Source: Halichondria panicea
Taxonomy: Eukaryota > Porifera > Demospongiae > Suberitida > Halichondriidae
Reading direction: 5' to 3'
Length of the DNA: 64,000 bases
Assembly (NCBI RefSeq): GCF_963675165.1
Contig: NC_087379.1
Coordinates: 6,906,839-6,970,838 of the forward strand
This document shows positions 30,254-51,623 of the stretch, piece after piece (the stretch's first letter is position 1; the number at the start of each line of letters is the position of its first letter). The position numbers and the translations under genes are program-made. The notes beneath the pieces are model-generated. The model did not search any database. It was not told the origin of the DNA and worked only from the letters and a program-made list of their open reading frames with translations.

Positions 30254-31539
30254 CACTGTCTAAGAGAGTTCTTGAATAATAGAAGAGGTATCGCAGCAAG
30301 ACAATGATGTGAGAGATGCTCTCACCAATTTTTATAGGAAGTGTGCACCACATCAAGCGCATGCGCGAATTGCTTCAATTGGGTGACGCTAGGTGATGTC
30401 AGAACACATCTACTTCCCAAATCACTGCTTGATTGCAAAACACTTGCAGCCAGCAGACACCATGGGTGATGAGAAGGACAACAACAGAAACCACACAAAA
30501 TAGAGTATTGGTCGATTGTTTCCTAGTAAGTGACCTAATTCTCACGCAACAATACTGCGAATGTGGTGCAGAATTGTGTGAATGTTGTTCCAGGTTCAGT
30601 CTTCCTAGTAGATTCCCTTCCATTCACAGCCATTTGCATTATTTTCACCGGCACATCCGTTTGTCTGTCATGTGGAAGTAGGGTAGCTATTTAATTTTCA
30701 TGGTAACGACTTAATTATCTGAGCTCACTGCTTTTGGCAATTCCTACATGTTCATGTATTGTTTGGTACATCATAAAAAATAAAAATGCACATATCCACA
30801 TGCATGCAGACTGTAGGACGTATGCAGTTACATAATATTTCCTGCATGTGGAACACTGTACCCTGTACCCTGTACTCATGTAATACTATAAAATTACATA
30901 GTATGTATTGAATTGAAAAAAAGTTATCCACAAGGGAAAGGGTCACACATCATGCATAATTGTAGGCAATATTGTCTTACAAAGGTGCTCCCCATGATGT
31001 CCCATAATGTATATGATGCACATCCAATGGTGAAGAGAAGAGAAATTTGAACATCGAAACATGGGCCACTAAAACTCTACGTGCTATTCAATTCATTTCT
31101 GGAAGGACTCCCTATATATTAACTTCGGGTTAATTAATTTGCCATTACATAGCACAACTGCAATCTATAATCTGTTTATCAGATCTAAACTATAATATAC
31201 CATGATGTCATGACCATCAGTGATCCCCACACCCCAATAATCAGTACTTAATCACAACAGCTATAATTATGCAAAATTAAAGGGGGGGGGTAATAACATA
31301 GAGCATACATACAGTGCAATGGGTAGCACATTCGGTATGTGACATAATTGAAAAGAGAGCAAAGGACAAACATAGCTACGAGGTAAAACACAACACACAC
31401 CTAGCTGATACGTACAGAGCACAACAACAAACGTGACGTAAAATGAAGATTATTATATAGTTCGCACAAAACGACAACGCAGAGCAACACACTAGGAGTG
31501 AGTGAATGTGGTTATGAAGGCAAGAATTGTGTTCGGTTT
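30254..31539. other. Spacer between the two Wnt genes
   Basis: About 1.3 kb without a coding exon. It should hold the promoter of the lower Wnt gene and the 3' untranslated region of the upper one. AT-rich, with a G run at about 31283; no inverted-repeat element was recognised. Confidence 0.5.
30329..30336 (-). promoter_or_regulatory. Candidate TATA box of Wnt A
   Basis: The minus strand reads CCTATAAAAATTGG here, about 75 bp upstream of the start codon at 30253. That leaves room for a transcription start and a short leader of roughly 45 bp. Position and sequence only; no start-site evidence. Confidence 0.45.
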
Positions 31540-34500
31540 TTAGGGGTTGCATCTGTACTCTGTTATTGTATCCACTCTGACAACATTGCACTCGATTCGA
31601 CAGCAGTACACAAACTTGCACTCTTCTACTGGGACTGAGTGTGTTTTCGTATAGTGTCCACGATCGCAGCAGAGCACAGAGCAAGAATTGGCACTATTCG
31701 GAGCAACATCGCAGAGTCGATGTGCAGTGCCAAGCACTCCCTTTACGGTGTCAGCATTGCAGAAATTGGGAGAATCGTCTACATAGCAGAGGTCGGTGGT
31801 CTTTAGTGGGTCGGCGGTCAGGGCAGATGGGCCAGTTCTCTGTAGTGTGTTATTGACTAGGGCCACTGGTACTGCACTCTGATACTTATTGTATAGTCCT
31901 TCTCCAATTTCTTTGAGCGTGTGGGCTCTTTCGTAGCAGGTTTGAACTGAGCACGTTCCTGAGATACCGTGACATCTACAAAATGTGGTAGTTTCTGACA
32001 TGGCCTGAGGAAAAAACAACAACAATTAACAAACAGAAGAGCATTTACAGACAAAGGTCACCACGGTAGACCACTAAAGAAAGGCCACAAATGGCCAACA
32101 GAAGGTACACAACTGCAGAAGGGTGCACCATGTCTGCCAGTTAAACCTTTCAAGGTCTGTCACACTTTGTCACCCACAGACTACTTGACACTACCACACG
32201 CACAATAAAACACCAGCATCACAATCACAGATCTTATCAGCATTAGCAACACAACGCCTACTTTTTTTCCCACATCGATGTTCCATTGGTCGCACATTTC
32301 GCCCACGCTCGTTAAAGCAGTGGATAGAAATTCAGAAATGAATTCGGTTGCCCATTGAACATTGTCAGCGCAAACAGTGAAAATAGTGTCTCCATCATCA
32401 GTAAAAGTAGGAGCAGCTGAATCTGCGCATGGACAGTTCTGTATCTTCTGGGCTCTGCAAGCTTGAGCAACGGCCTGGGTTGCCCCTGCCGTTAAGTAAC
32501 CAAACAAGGCAGCTGTCTCACGAGTACGATCTGTAAGTACAGGAAAGATCAACATGAAACAAGAGCTGGGACAATAATCTCATTCTCATAAGTTATTTAG
32601 AAGAAATGCATTACTGATTTCAAAAAAGCAATTGCTATGCCAACTAAAAAGATAAAAAGAGAAGGAATTTCCAGAAATGCACACTCAGACAAGTAACAAT
32701 CCTAAACTACATAGTTTCAACCACACCTAATTAAAAAAGGCATAGCAAACGTGTGCAAGGCTTAGATGACATGCATTCCTAGCGTTATCACCATGGGATT
32801 AATCTTAGAAAGATAACTGTATCATTTTCTCCAGAGCACGTACATGTACATGACTGCTTAAAACGATTTCAACGAGAAATTCCAATAATTCAGAAGGCAT
32901 AAGGTCTGTATATTGCAGTGGTCTCAATATCAAAGCGATACGGCACATGCCTGCATTCATATGCAACTAAATAGCCCTCAGGGTATCACCGCCTGTCACT
33001 AAATTCAAATCCTCAAAGAAAAGCAAGCATCCAAAAAATGCAACTCACTGTCGCTGACAAATGATCCAAAGAGATTGTTTCCTTCAAAGGTAGTACAGTT
33101 CCATCTGTTGTTGTCAAACCGATCCTGACACTCGAGTATTGCGCGTCTGGTGCCGAGGGCTATAGCCGGCACTGTCTGCTGGCCGTCAGTGGTTGTGCAC
33201 TGTTCAGTTTGCTCCTGGCTCAAAACACCCTGACTTCTAAGCTGTGCACAATTGTGACAGTTACCGTCCGCATTAGCACATCCAGACAGTCCCAGAGACC
33301 TGCACGCACATGTAAGGGAACAGTGTAATTAACACTTGCAATTAAACAATTCTCATGTAAATTTACTGTGGCATAATTTTGACATAATGCATTCAACCGA
33401 TTGCTGTACAAATTAACAGCTTAATCTATACAGTGAGGCAGCATGTGCCAGCCATATGGATAGTGACCTCAATTATCGGCGCCTTAATGGGACCGCTAAT
33501 GAATTCTAACACTTTCGGTGCAATGTCTGGAAGGGTTGGGAATGTGTAAAACAGAAAGTACAGCCTTTGAAGACTAAATTCTCTAAAATTCAAGTAATTA
33601 ACAACTCTGAGAAAATGTTCGAGTTCGTTAGGAACGAGGGTTCGAACAAGATGGCGTAGCCGATGAGACTACTAGTACAAACTCTGCTAGCCAAATATGA
33701 AATGACGTACATGAGAAAACAATACAACTGGAAAATCAGAGACAAGTTCCTTATGTTCACATTCCTTAATTAATATATATAGCGCCTTATTGTTATTGTA
33801 AGTGGTATATGCACGGCTAGACAAGCTAATGGATTTTGTTAATGGACCGTGCATACGCTCTAGGGTGGAGAGAGTGATCTAACAGATAAGCTATGGAATG
33901 TAAACACGTCAACCCGACAGCCGTGAACATCACGCTGCCCTAAACAAGCAGCTATGCATAGCCGGCCATGAATACGTTTAACTAATTCTCTCTGATCGTG
34001 TAGCTAGCTATAGTAGTCACGGTTCTGCAACAAGAAACGGTGGTTAGTATGTTCACAAGGTTAGTGCGTTCCCCACAGGAAGCGTCCACTCAACAGTTGC
34101 TTGCCAACTTTTAAGCCCTATAAATTTATTTATTTAAATCTACCACCTATGGCAACACAGTTAACCTCAAATCTAATAACTTAATTAGGCAGCATGTAGC
34201 AGCCATCCTTATCTTTCCTGTTTATCATTAATTGTGGTGAGTGCAATGTGCACAATGTCTGGAGATAAAACACAGGCTAACCAAAAAGGAGGATTGATAT
34301 TGAAAACAAAATCGCTGAGAACATAGAATCACTGAGAACAGATGTGAAAGAGCACTTTATGGAATTGATGCAACTAAAAAATTAACCAGCAGTGCAGTTT
34401 TATTATTATTCTCTAAGTGTGTGTGAAATATGGTGGAGCTATAAACTTCCAGACTATGAATTAAGATTCTGAAAAAAGATTCATAGAAAATGGAGCCATA

Positions 34501-36371
34501 ATGGTTTAACAGTCAACACGCCCACAGCAACTGATTCACAGTTATGCAAATGAATGGTGCGTCCCTGTGACCACTAATGTCCTATGAATTGCATTACATG
34601 CAACTAGGAGCCAACTATGGCAACCATAGTGAAAGGCGGACATGGCTTGGTGGGATCGTTAACACAGCAAACAACACGGAGTGAGGGAGGACATATATTG
34701 TAATCAGAACTAGAAGCTTCTTCTATACATGGACTAGCTGACTTGTACATAAAAGTGCAAACCATCGCTAATTGATGTGTACATCTAATTACACGGTTCC
34801 AGGCCGCAAGTACAGCCACATGGCCACTTAGCGACAATAGCTGCTCAATTTACATACCAGCAGATACAGGTGACACGTACACTCCAGCTCAGGTATACAA
34901 CTGATAAGTGTACGTATGAAAAGAGGTGTGCTTAATTCAATCAAGTGTCTACCACGCATATTAGCTAAGTGCGAGGAGACTCTGATTTTTAGCCCTATGA
35001 AATGCGTTTAGTCCTCTCCTCTGAGGAATACTCCCACCTTGGACAATGTACACAAACCAATTGAAGCTTATCTTCCTAACAAGGGATATACTAAATCCTG
35101 CATGCACTCAAACTGCGAACTGGGTGGCCTGACTATACTGCTTAATTTGATTAAGACTATTTCACATGAAACAATGTGTGTAGGGTTAACTGGGAATTTT
35201 ACTATAGGAAAGCAGGATTTTATTGGGGGAAGTGGGAATCATCGATCGCAAAATATGTCCCCCACAAAATGTCCCCACCAGAATGCCGCCACAAGATGAC
35301 TCATTACCAAGAGTTCACACTTGCTAGTCAGAGGAGGTCCGACACGAGTACCTCGATCAGGCTAAAATTGAGGTATTTGGTCATGTGCAACAACGACTTT
35401 ACTGTTGAATTTTACACATGACCAAGCCTAATCCAGGTACTCAGTGTCTCGTACCTCCTCTGCTAGCTAGACAACACAGGTGAAGGGGGAGTCAGTCTAG
35501 ACTTTTATAACACCTCTACTAAGTATAGTGTGACAATAATAATACCATTGTAAGGCATGCCAAGAAGGAGAGGGGGGGTGGGGCACCAGCCATTGTCATT
35601 GTCATTGGAGAGCAATGTACTTAAACAATGTAATCACTTAGTGAGTGTCTCTTAATTAGTACAGGGTGAGGGAATAGGCAACAAAACAGCTTATGAACTA
35701 CAAGACAATGTACCGTGGCATGTTTTTCTTGTAGTGATAACATACAGATAAGACAAGAAAAAAGAATTATGAGAATGAAAAATTACAAGACGATTTTTCT
35801 TGTACATGCATTTACGATACTAAGAACGTGGCATGTATAAAATGCATGCAACTAGTACAAGAATCTGAAAACATTGAAATTCAAAGGATGGCTGTAAATT
35901 ATGCTTCAGGAGCTAAGTCCTTTCATCCTGCACTTAGCATGTTAGAGCGTTGCAAAACTGATTATGTGCTAACGACAATTCAGAATAGATAAGAGTGTAC
36001 TTGTAAAAGGGCAACTGAATATCACATTTCTCTGTCCATGCAGAGATAGACTATAGGGGAGGCCCAGCCAAGAACTACAAACAAGACAGCAAACATAATT
36101 AAGATATCTCATATCCTCTTCCTGTAACTTTTTTATTGTTAGATAAGCCTTGGAAATGCTTCTTATTGCTCATAAGTGTATGTATCAAATTCCACCACCT
36201 CCAATGCGTAACAAGCACACAGTAGATACTGTTTTATGAGCCCCCCACACAGCATGCATGCTGCAGACTAATGACTTACCACCATCCAGTGCCAATGTTG
36301 GATTGGGAACTGCTGACCAGCAGGGAGGACACCACAAGTAGGGAGAAGATGAAGTCTAGTCTTAGAGCCAT
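31540..36371 (-). CDS. Wnt signalling ligand B
   Basis: Four exons join in phase: 36280-36371 (ATG and signal peptide MALRLDFIFSLLVVSSLLVS), 33049-33299, 32262-32530 and 31540-32004 (stop TAA), giving 358 residues. Wnt hallmarks are WWSLGLSGC, CQDRFDNNRWNC, NRTRETAALFGYLTAGA, FCRCHGISGTCSVQTC with the acylated serine at about residue 219, SCSVLCCDRGHY and the final YRCNP. Intron 1 is nearly 3 kb and holds an inverted-repeat element at 35328-35462. The last intron (32005-32261), just before the FCRCHGIS block, is absent from the tandem neighbour. Otherwise the two genes share exon phases, and both second exons are 251 bp, which supports tandem duplication. Confidence 0.95.
35328..35462. repeat. 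CAGAGGAGGTCCGACA-family inverted-repeat element in Wnt B intron 1
   Basis: Ends TCAGAGGAGGTCCGACACGA and GTCTCGTACCTCCTCTG are near-inverses. Inner arms TTGGTCATGTG and CACATGACCAA also pair. Same family as 61282-61821. Confidence 0.7.
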
Positions 36372-37332
36372 GATTTTGTTTCCAGGAGGGAGTGCAGTTT
36401 TGACACAGTAAACTTCAGTTCTTAGCCTTTTGAGCTGCAATTAGAGTGCTATGAGGTGATTCACCACAGAGGACAATTCGGGAATCCGTTCAAGTGCAGA
36501 GAGATTGCTGTAGCTCAGGCAACACTGTACTTGCAGCTGGAGCTAGAGTTATAGCTATGAGAAAGTCGATTGCAATAATGCAAAGTGCTCTTATATATAG
36601 CTCTAGGATAAGCACTGCACAAACTCTGTCTTGCTTATACTAGGTAAAGCCCACGCAAGTGCAAAACAAGAGCCATAATTGAATTAAGTACTCTTCTCCT
36701 AATTATCACATGCTCAGCAGGCCTCACATGAATGCATACCTAACAATATTACAAAACCTTTGCTCTCCATTCGTGTAACATTATCACTATTTTAAATGCA
36801 CGTACGGCATGAATAGTGATATAAAAGGTGTAATTGTACTTGCATGTAAAATCGAACATATGCGTGATATGCATGCATGTTATATACATGTATATGTATC
36901 TGAGTTACACAATGCATGGAAATGTGCGTGTTTCCATAAATTCGGACCAATACAAACCAAAATTATCTATGCTTGCAGTATATTCAGAGGGCTAGATTAG
37001 ACTGTATATATGTATGTGGGGGGTGCAATCACTTCTCCTATATACATTACACCTCTGCATTATACATGCATGCTCACACATATGGCCTACGTTCCATTAG
37101 AAATGCAGACAATACTGTCTGAACACTTCCCCTCGGTGTACACAGTATATTGTGTGAAACAGGTCCCCTAGACAAGAGATGAAATTCCACACAACTGCAT
37201 TGTCACAAGTGGCATGATTGTTATAAGCAGGTAAGGGATATGCCCACACTGACAGACTCACATAATTAATACACTGTTACGCAACAAGGAATATATAGTA
37301 ACTTTCAATGTCAGAATGATCGATAGAGAGTT
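36372..37332. other. Spacer upstream of Wnt B and downstream of PSMC2
   Basis: No coding exon was found. A TATA-like site lies at 36590-36599. The remainder is AT-rich single-copy-looking sequence that must hold the Wnt B promoter and the PSMC2 3' untranslated region. Confidence 0.5.
36590..36599 (-). promoter_or_regulatory. Candidate TATA box of Wnt B
   Basis: The minus strand reads TATATATAAG about 220 bp upstream of the start codon at 36371. It is the best TATA match in the spacer; use is unproven. Confidence 0.35.
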
Positions 37333-48476
<11,144 letters not shown>

Positions 48477-48615
48477 CTTCTTAATATCGCTTCTAGAGCT
48501 AGAGGTACAGACAGGTAGGTATTAAAGGGATGGATAAATGAAGCAAACACAGCACCTTTTCCTAGGTAGGAGGAGTCTACAGAGCTAGAGGGAGTGCAGT
48601 GAGGCTAAACACAGG

Positions 48616-49628
48616 AATACTCCAAAGTACTTTGACCTTTGGAGTAATAGCCTCGTTTTTAGGCCGCCGTTGAAATGGGAATGATTCGGTTCAGACCCTG
48701 CTGACTTGACTGGTGAAGTGAGTGAGAGTGAGTAGTCTCGCGGGCCATACTCCACAATCTGATAGTATCAGATTGTGGAGTATGGCCCGCGAGACTAGAG
48801 AGTGAGTAGGTTCAGATTGACTGTGTTCCTCATTAGGCGGCAGCAGCACTAGTATCATATCTGTGTGCCAACTCCGAATATCCAATCCAGAGAGATGCAA
48901 TGATCATTGCAGTTGTGACTACACGTACCTAGACGTGTCAGTATATAAACTATTAATATGTGCTATCGGAATTGCTGATGCTGCATGCACTTATTAATGT
49001 GTCATTTGAATCATGTTCATATAAACTGGTGGCACGTACTGCATGCATGGCTATAATGATCTTATTATTTCATGTGAAACAGCTTTGCACAAAAGAAATT
49101 GAGTAGGCTTTAAAAATTGGGTGAATAAGTAAATAGCTGACAGACTTACTCCAATATTGGAGCAGCTGATATAGAGTGATTAGAGTGGTAAACAGAGCAA
49201 AACTCAGGAGCCTATAGATGACATTTAAAGCATAGGCAAACCAAAGGAAAGGAACTGACGCTAAAAAGTCCATATACATGTACTGGCAAGGATCATGAGC
49301 ACTAGCTCTATTGTATAGATACTAAAGTTCGTCATGACACTCAATTAATGAACATCCATTTCAAAAGCAATCAGCCACCATTCTAATTCACACCAGAACC
49401 ATTCCATTCTTCATTCCACCAGCACTTGTAGACTCTAGCCGGCCACTATTCTTCATACCAGCCACCATTAACTTGTAAGACTCTGCTATATAGAAGGAGG
49501 AGGAGGAGTGAGTAGGAGTATGAAGCTATAAGACAGAGCCAGCCGCCCGGCTGTACACAGTTTTAAATTGTATGCGCGCGCATGCACAGAATTTATTTAT
49601 TCTGGAGGTCAAAGTACTTTGGAGTATT
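48616..49628. mobile_element. 1.0-kb element with perfect 23-bp terminal inverted repeats
   Basis: Arms 48616-48638 and 49606-49628 are exact reverse complements (beginning AATACTCCAAAGTACTTTGA). There is no coding capacity, and I could not settle a target duplication. It contains a 65-bp perfect palindrome. Confidence 0.65.
48733..48797. repeat. Perfect 65-bp palindrome
   Basis: Thirty-two-base arms around one central base (48765). The left arm begins TAGTCTCGCGGGCCATACTC and the right arm is its exact inverse. It would form a strong cruciform or hairpin. Confidence 0.92.
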
Positions 49629-49690
49629 TGTGAAGTTTAACTAATTCTAGCTTTCTAGTTTAATGACCCTTTTCATTTTTATTTCATTTT

Positions 49691-49700
49691 TGCTGAGTCA
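49691..49700 (+). promoter_or_regulatory. CNC-bZIP/small-Maf (NF-E2/ARE-type) site TGCTGAGTCA
   Basis: This is a perfect match to the TGCTGAGTCA consensus bound by NRF1/NRF2-type factors with small Maf partners, 73 bp upstream of the DDI1 start codon. An E-box core (CACGTG) follows three bases later. In mammals this class of site drives proteasome subunit genes. Confidence 0.6.
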
Positions 49701-49772
49701 GTACACGTGGATTTCTTCCATGAAAACATTTAAAGTTCTCAGTAAATACGGTGTGAAAGACACAGGTACAGT

Positions 49773-51623
49773 ATGAAGATCACTCTAACAACAGAGAGAG
49801 GAAACATATTCCCACTAGATGTCAGTTTGGAGTTGACGCTTGGCGACCTCAGGGCTTTAGTTGAGATGGAAGTGGAGGGATTAGGCAACCCTCAATCAGT
49901 ACTGCTCCTCCACAATATGCAGCCTATGCAAGACATGGACAAGGCATTATCAGAGTATGGTATACAAGAGGACGATGTGATCGTGATCTTAGAGCAAGCC
50001 GAGCATGGAGCACCACCCCCTCCTGTCCAATCACAGCCTCCTCAATCAGTGCTGCAGGGGCAACCCCTCCCGCCCATCAATTGGGGTGACATTGCTGTCC
50101 CGAGTGCCACATCCACTCAGGCTCAGGCTCCCGTTAACCCTGATGATCCTGACGTAGTTCGGCGACAACTCCGCTCCAATCCATACGCTTTATCTACCCT
50201 TCAACAGCGAAACCCTCCGCTACATCAGGCTGCCATAAACGAAGATCCCCGTGTCTTTCGAGAGGCCTATCAACAGCACGTCCAAAGAGTACGCGATGTC
50301 GAACGAGATCGAATCAGAATGATCAACGCAGATCCCTTTGATGTCGATGCCCAAACACGAATAGCTCAAGAGATTGAACAGAAAAACATCGAGGAGAATA
50401 TGACAGCTGCTATTGAGTACACACCAGAGAGTTTTAGTCGTGTTGTTATGTTGTACGTCGGCATCAAAGTGAACGGTGTACACGTGAAGGCATTGGTCGA
50501 TTCCGGGGCCAGGGCTACCATTATGAGTGAGTGTTGTGCCGAGAGATGTAACGTAATGCGATTGGTCGATAAGAGATTTGCAGGTGTGGCGTATGGGGTG
50601 GGCACACAGACAATTATTGGCAAGGTTCATTTGGGGCAGATTCAGCTGGGAAATGATTTTCTAACCTCTTCATTTCAAGTGTTGAAAGATCAGTCTGAAG
50701 ACATGCTTCTAGGACTGGACATGCTCCGAAGACATCAGGTTTGTTTGTTGAATGTTATTGTAAAGTTTTGCATAGTCGTGATTTTGAAACTGATTATGTG
50801 TTTTTTCATAGTCGAAGTGTTTTGCATTAAAGCCTACAGTGAGAATATCAACAATCAATAACTTGTTTCGTGTATGCATGATCAGTCAAGTGTACTGTCC
50901 TACACACTTGATTGCCCATTCTGAAATGAAAGTACCACCTGGCTCGTACTGTCTTAAATATTTTGCATAACACCTAACTGAAACTGCTCTCCCTAACAAC
51001 AAACTCTTTTCTTCCATACATAGTGCTGTATTGACCTCAAGGATGACATGCTCAGGGTCGGTACTACCGGAAACTCTGTACCTTTTCTGAAAGAGTCAGA
51101 CTTGAAAGAGAAAGAAGAGATAGAAAAACAACACGCTGTAAGCAGCAGTGGTGCTCAAAGTACATGATTGTACACATTGTAAATTCTTTGGATGTGTTTG
51201 ACAACATACATAAAACACACTTAGTAATTACTGTACCAATTATGATGACACCGTATCTAGTTAAAATGTTCTGTTTATTGGATGCTGAAGATTGCCAGTA
51301 ATTGTATTTATCTTTGGAGGGTTGTGGGAGTACACAGTGTAGTCATCACATTTTTTTCAGTAGTTTCCACTCCATTGCAGCTTGCCAGTATGAATGATGA
51401 AGATGCTTCAATGGCTGAGGCCATAGCCCAGTCCAAAACCGAGTCCGCTGGTCCCTCTACTTCGACTGCCTCTCAAGGACCCGCCAGTTTCCCTGAAAAA
51501 TCGATCCAGAAAATTGTGTCCGCCGGATTTTCGAGGGAGGATGCCGTACAAGCTCTGCGGGAGTTCAACGGAGATGTTCAAAATGCACTGATATCTCTAG
51601 CTGCAAAATCACTGACCTTCTAA
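49773..51623 (+). CDS. DDI1: DDI1/DDI2: ubiquitin-receptor retroviral-like aspartic protease
   Basis: Three phase-0 exons (49773-50738, 51024-51137, 51381-51623) give 440 residues. DDI proteins are proteasome shuttles and dimeric aspartic proteases; human DDI2 cleaves NRF1. Domains in order: ubiquitin-like (1-75, MKITLTTERGN), Pro/Gln linker, helical domain (about 125-205), protease (about 225-345) with ALVDSGARATIMS (catalytic Asp at about 243), CAERCNVMRLVD, GVGTQTIIGKVHL and MLLGLDMLRRHQ, then a UIM-like MAEAIAQSK (about 371-379) and a UBA (about 400-436, IQKIVSAGFSREDAVQALRE). The UBA is kept, as in yeast Ddi1; human DDI2 lacks it. The residue after DSGA is Arg instead of the usual Gln. 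It is head to head with the proteasome gene PSMC2. Confidence 0.96.

Larger units (their letters stand above)
48477..49772. promoter_or_regulatory. Head-to-head promoter region of PSMC2 (-) and DDI1 (+)
   Basis: The start codons face away from each other, 1,296 bp apart. About 1.0 kb of this is a terminal-inverted-repeat element (48616-49628); without it the two start codons would be under 300 bp apart, which suggests an old bidirectional promoter later split by insertion. A CNC-bZIP/small-Maf site lies at 49691. No TATA box was seen on either side. Confidence 0.6.

Noticed and set aside
48698-48708. Second CNC/Maf site near PSMC2 (CTGCTGACTTG)
   Set aside because: Only the first half matches the consensus and it lies inside the mobile element.
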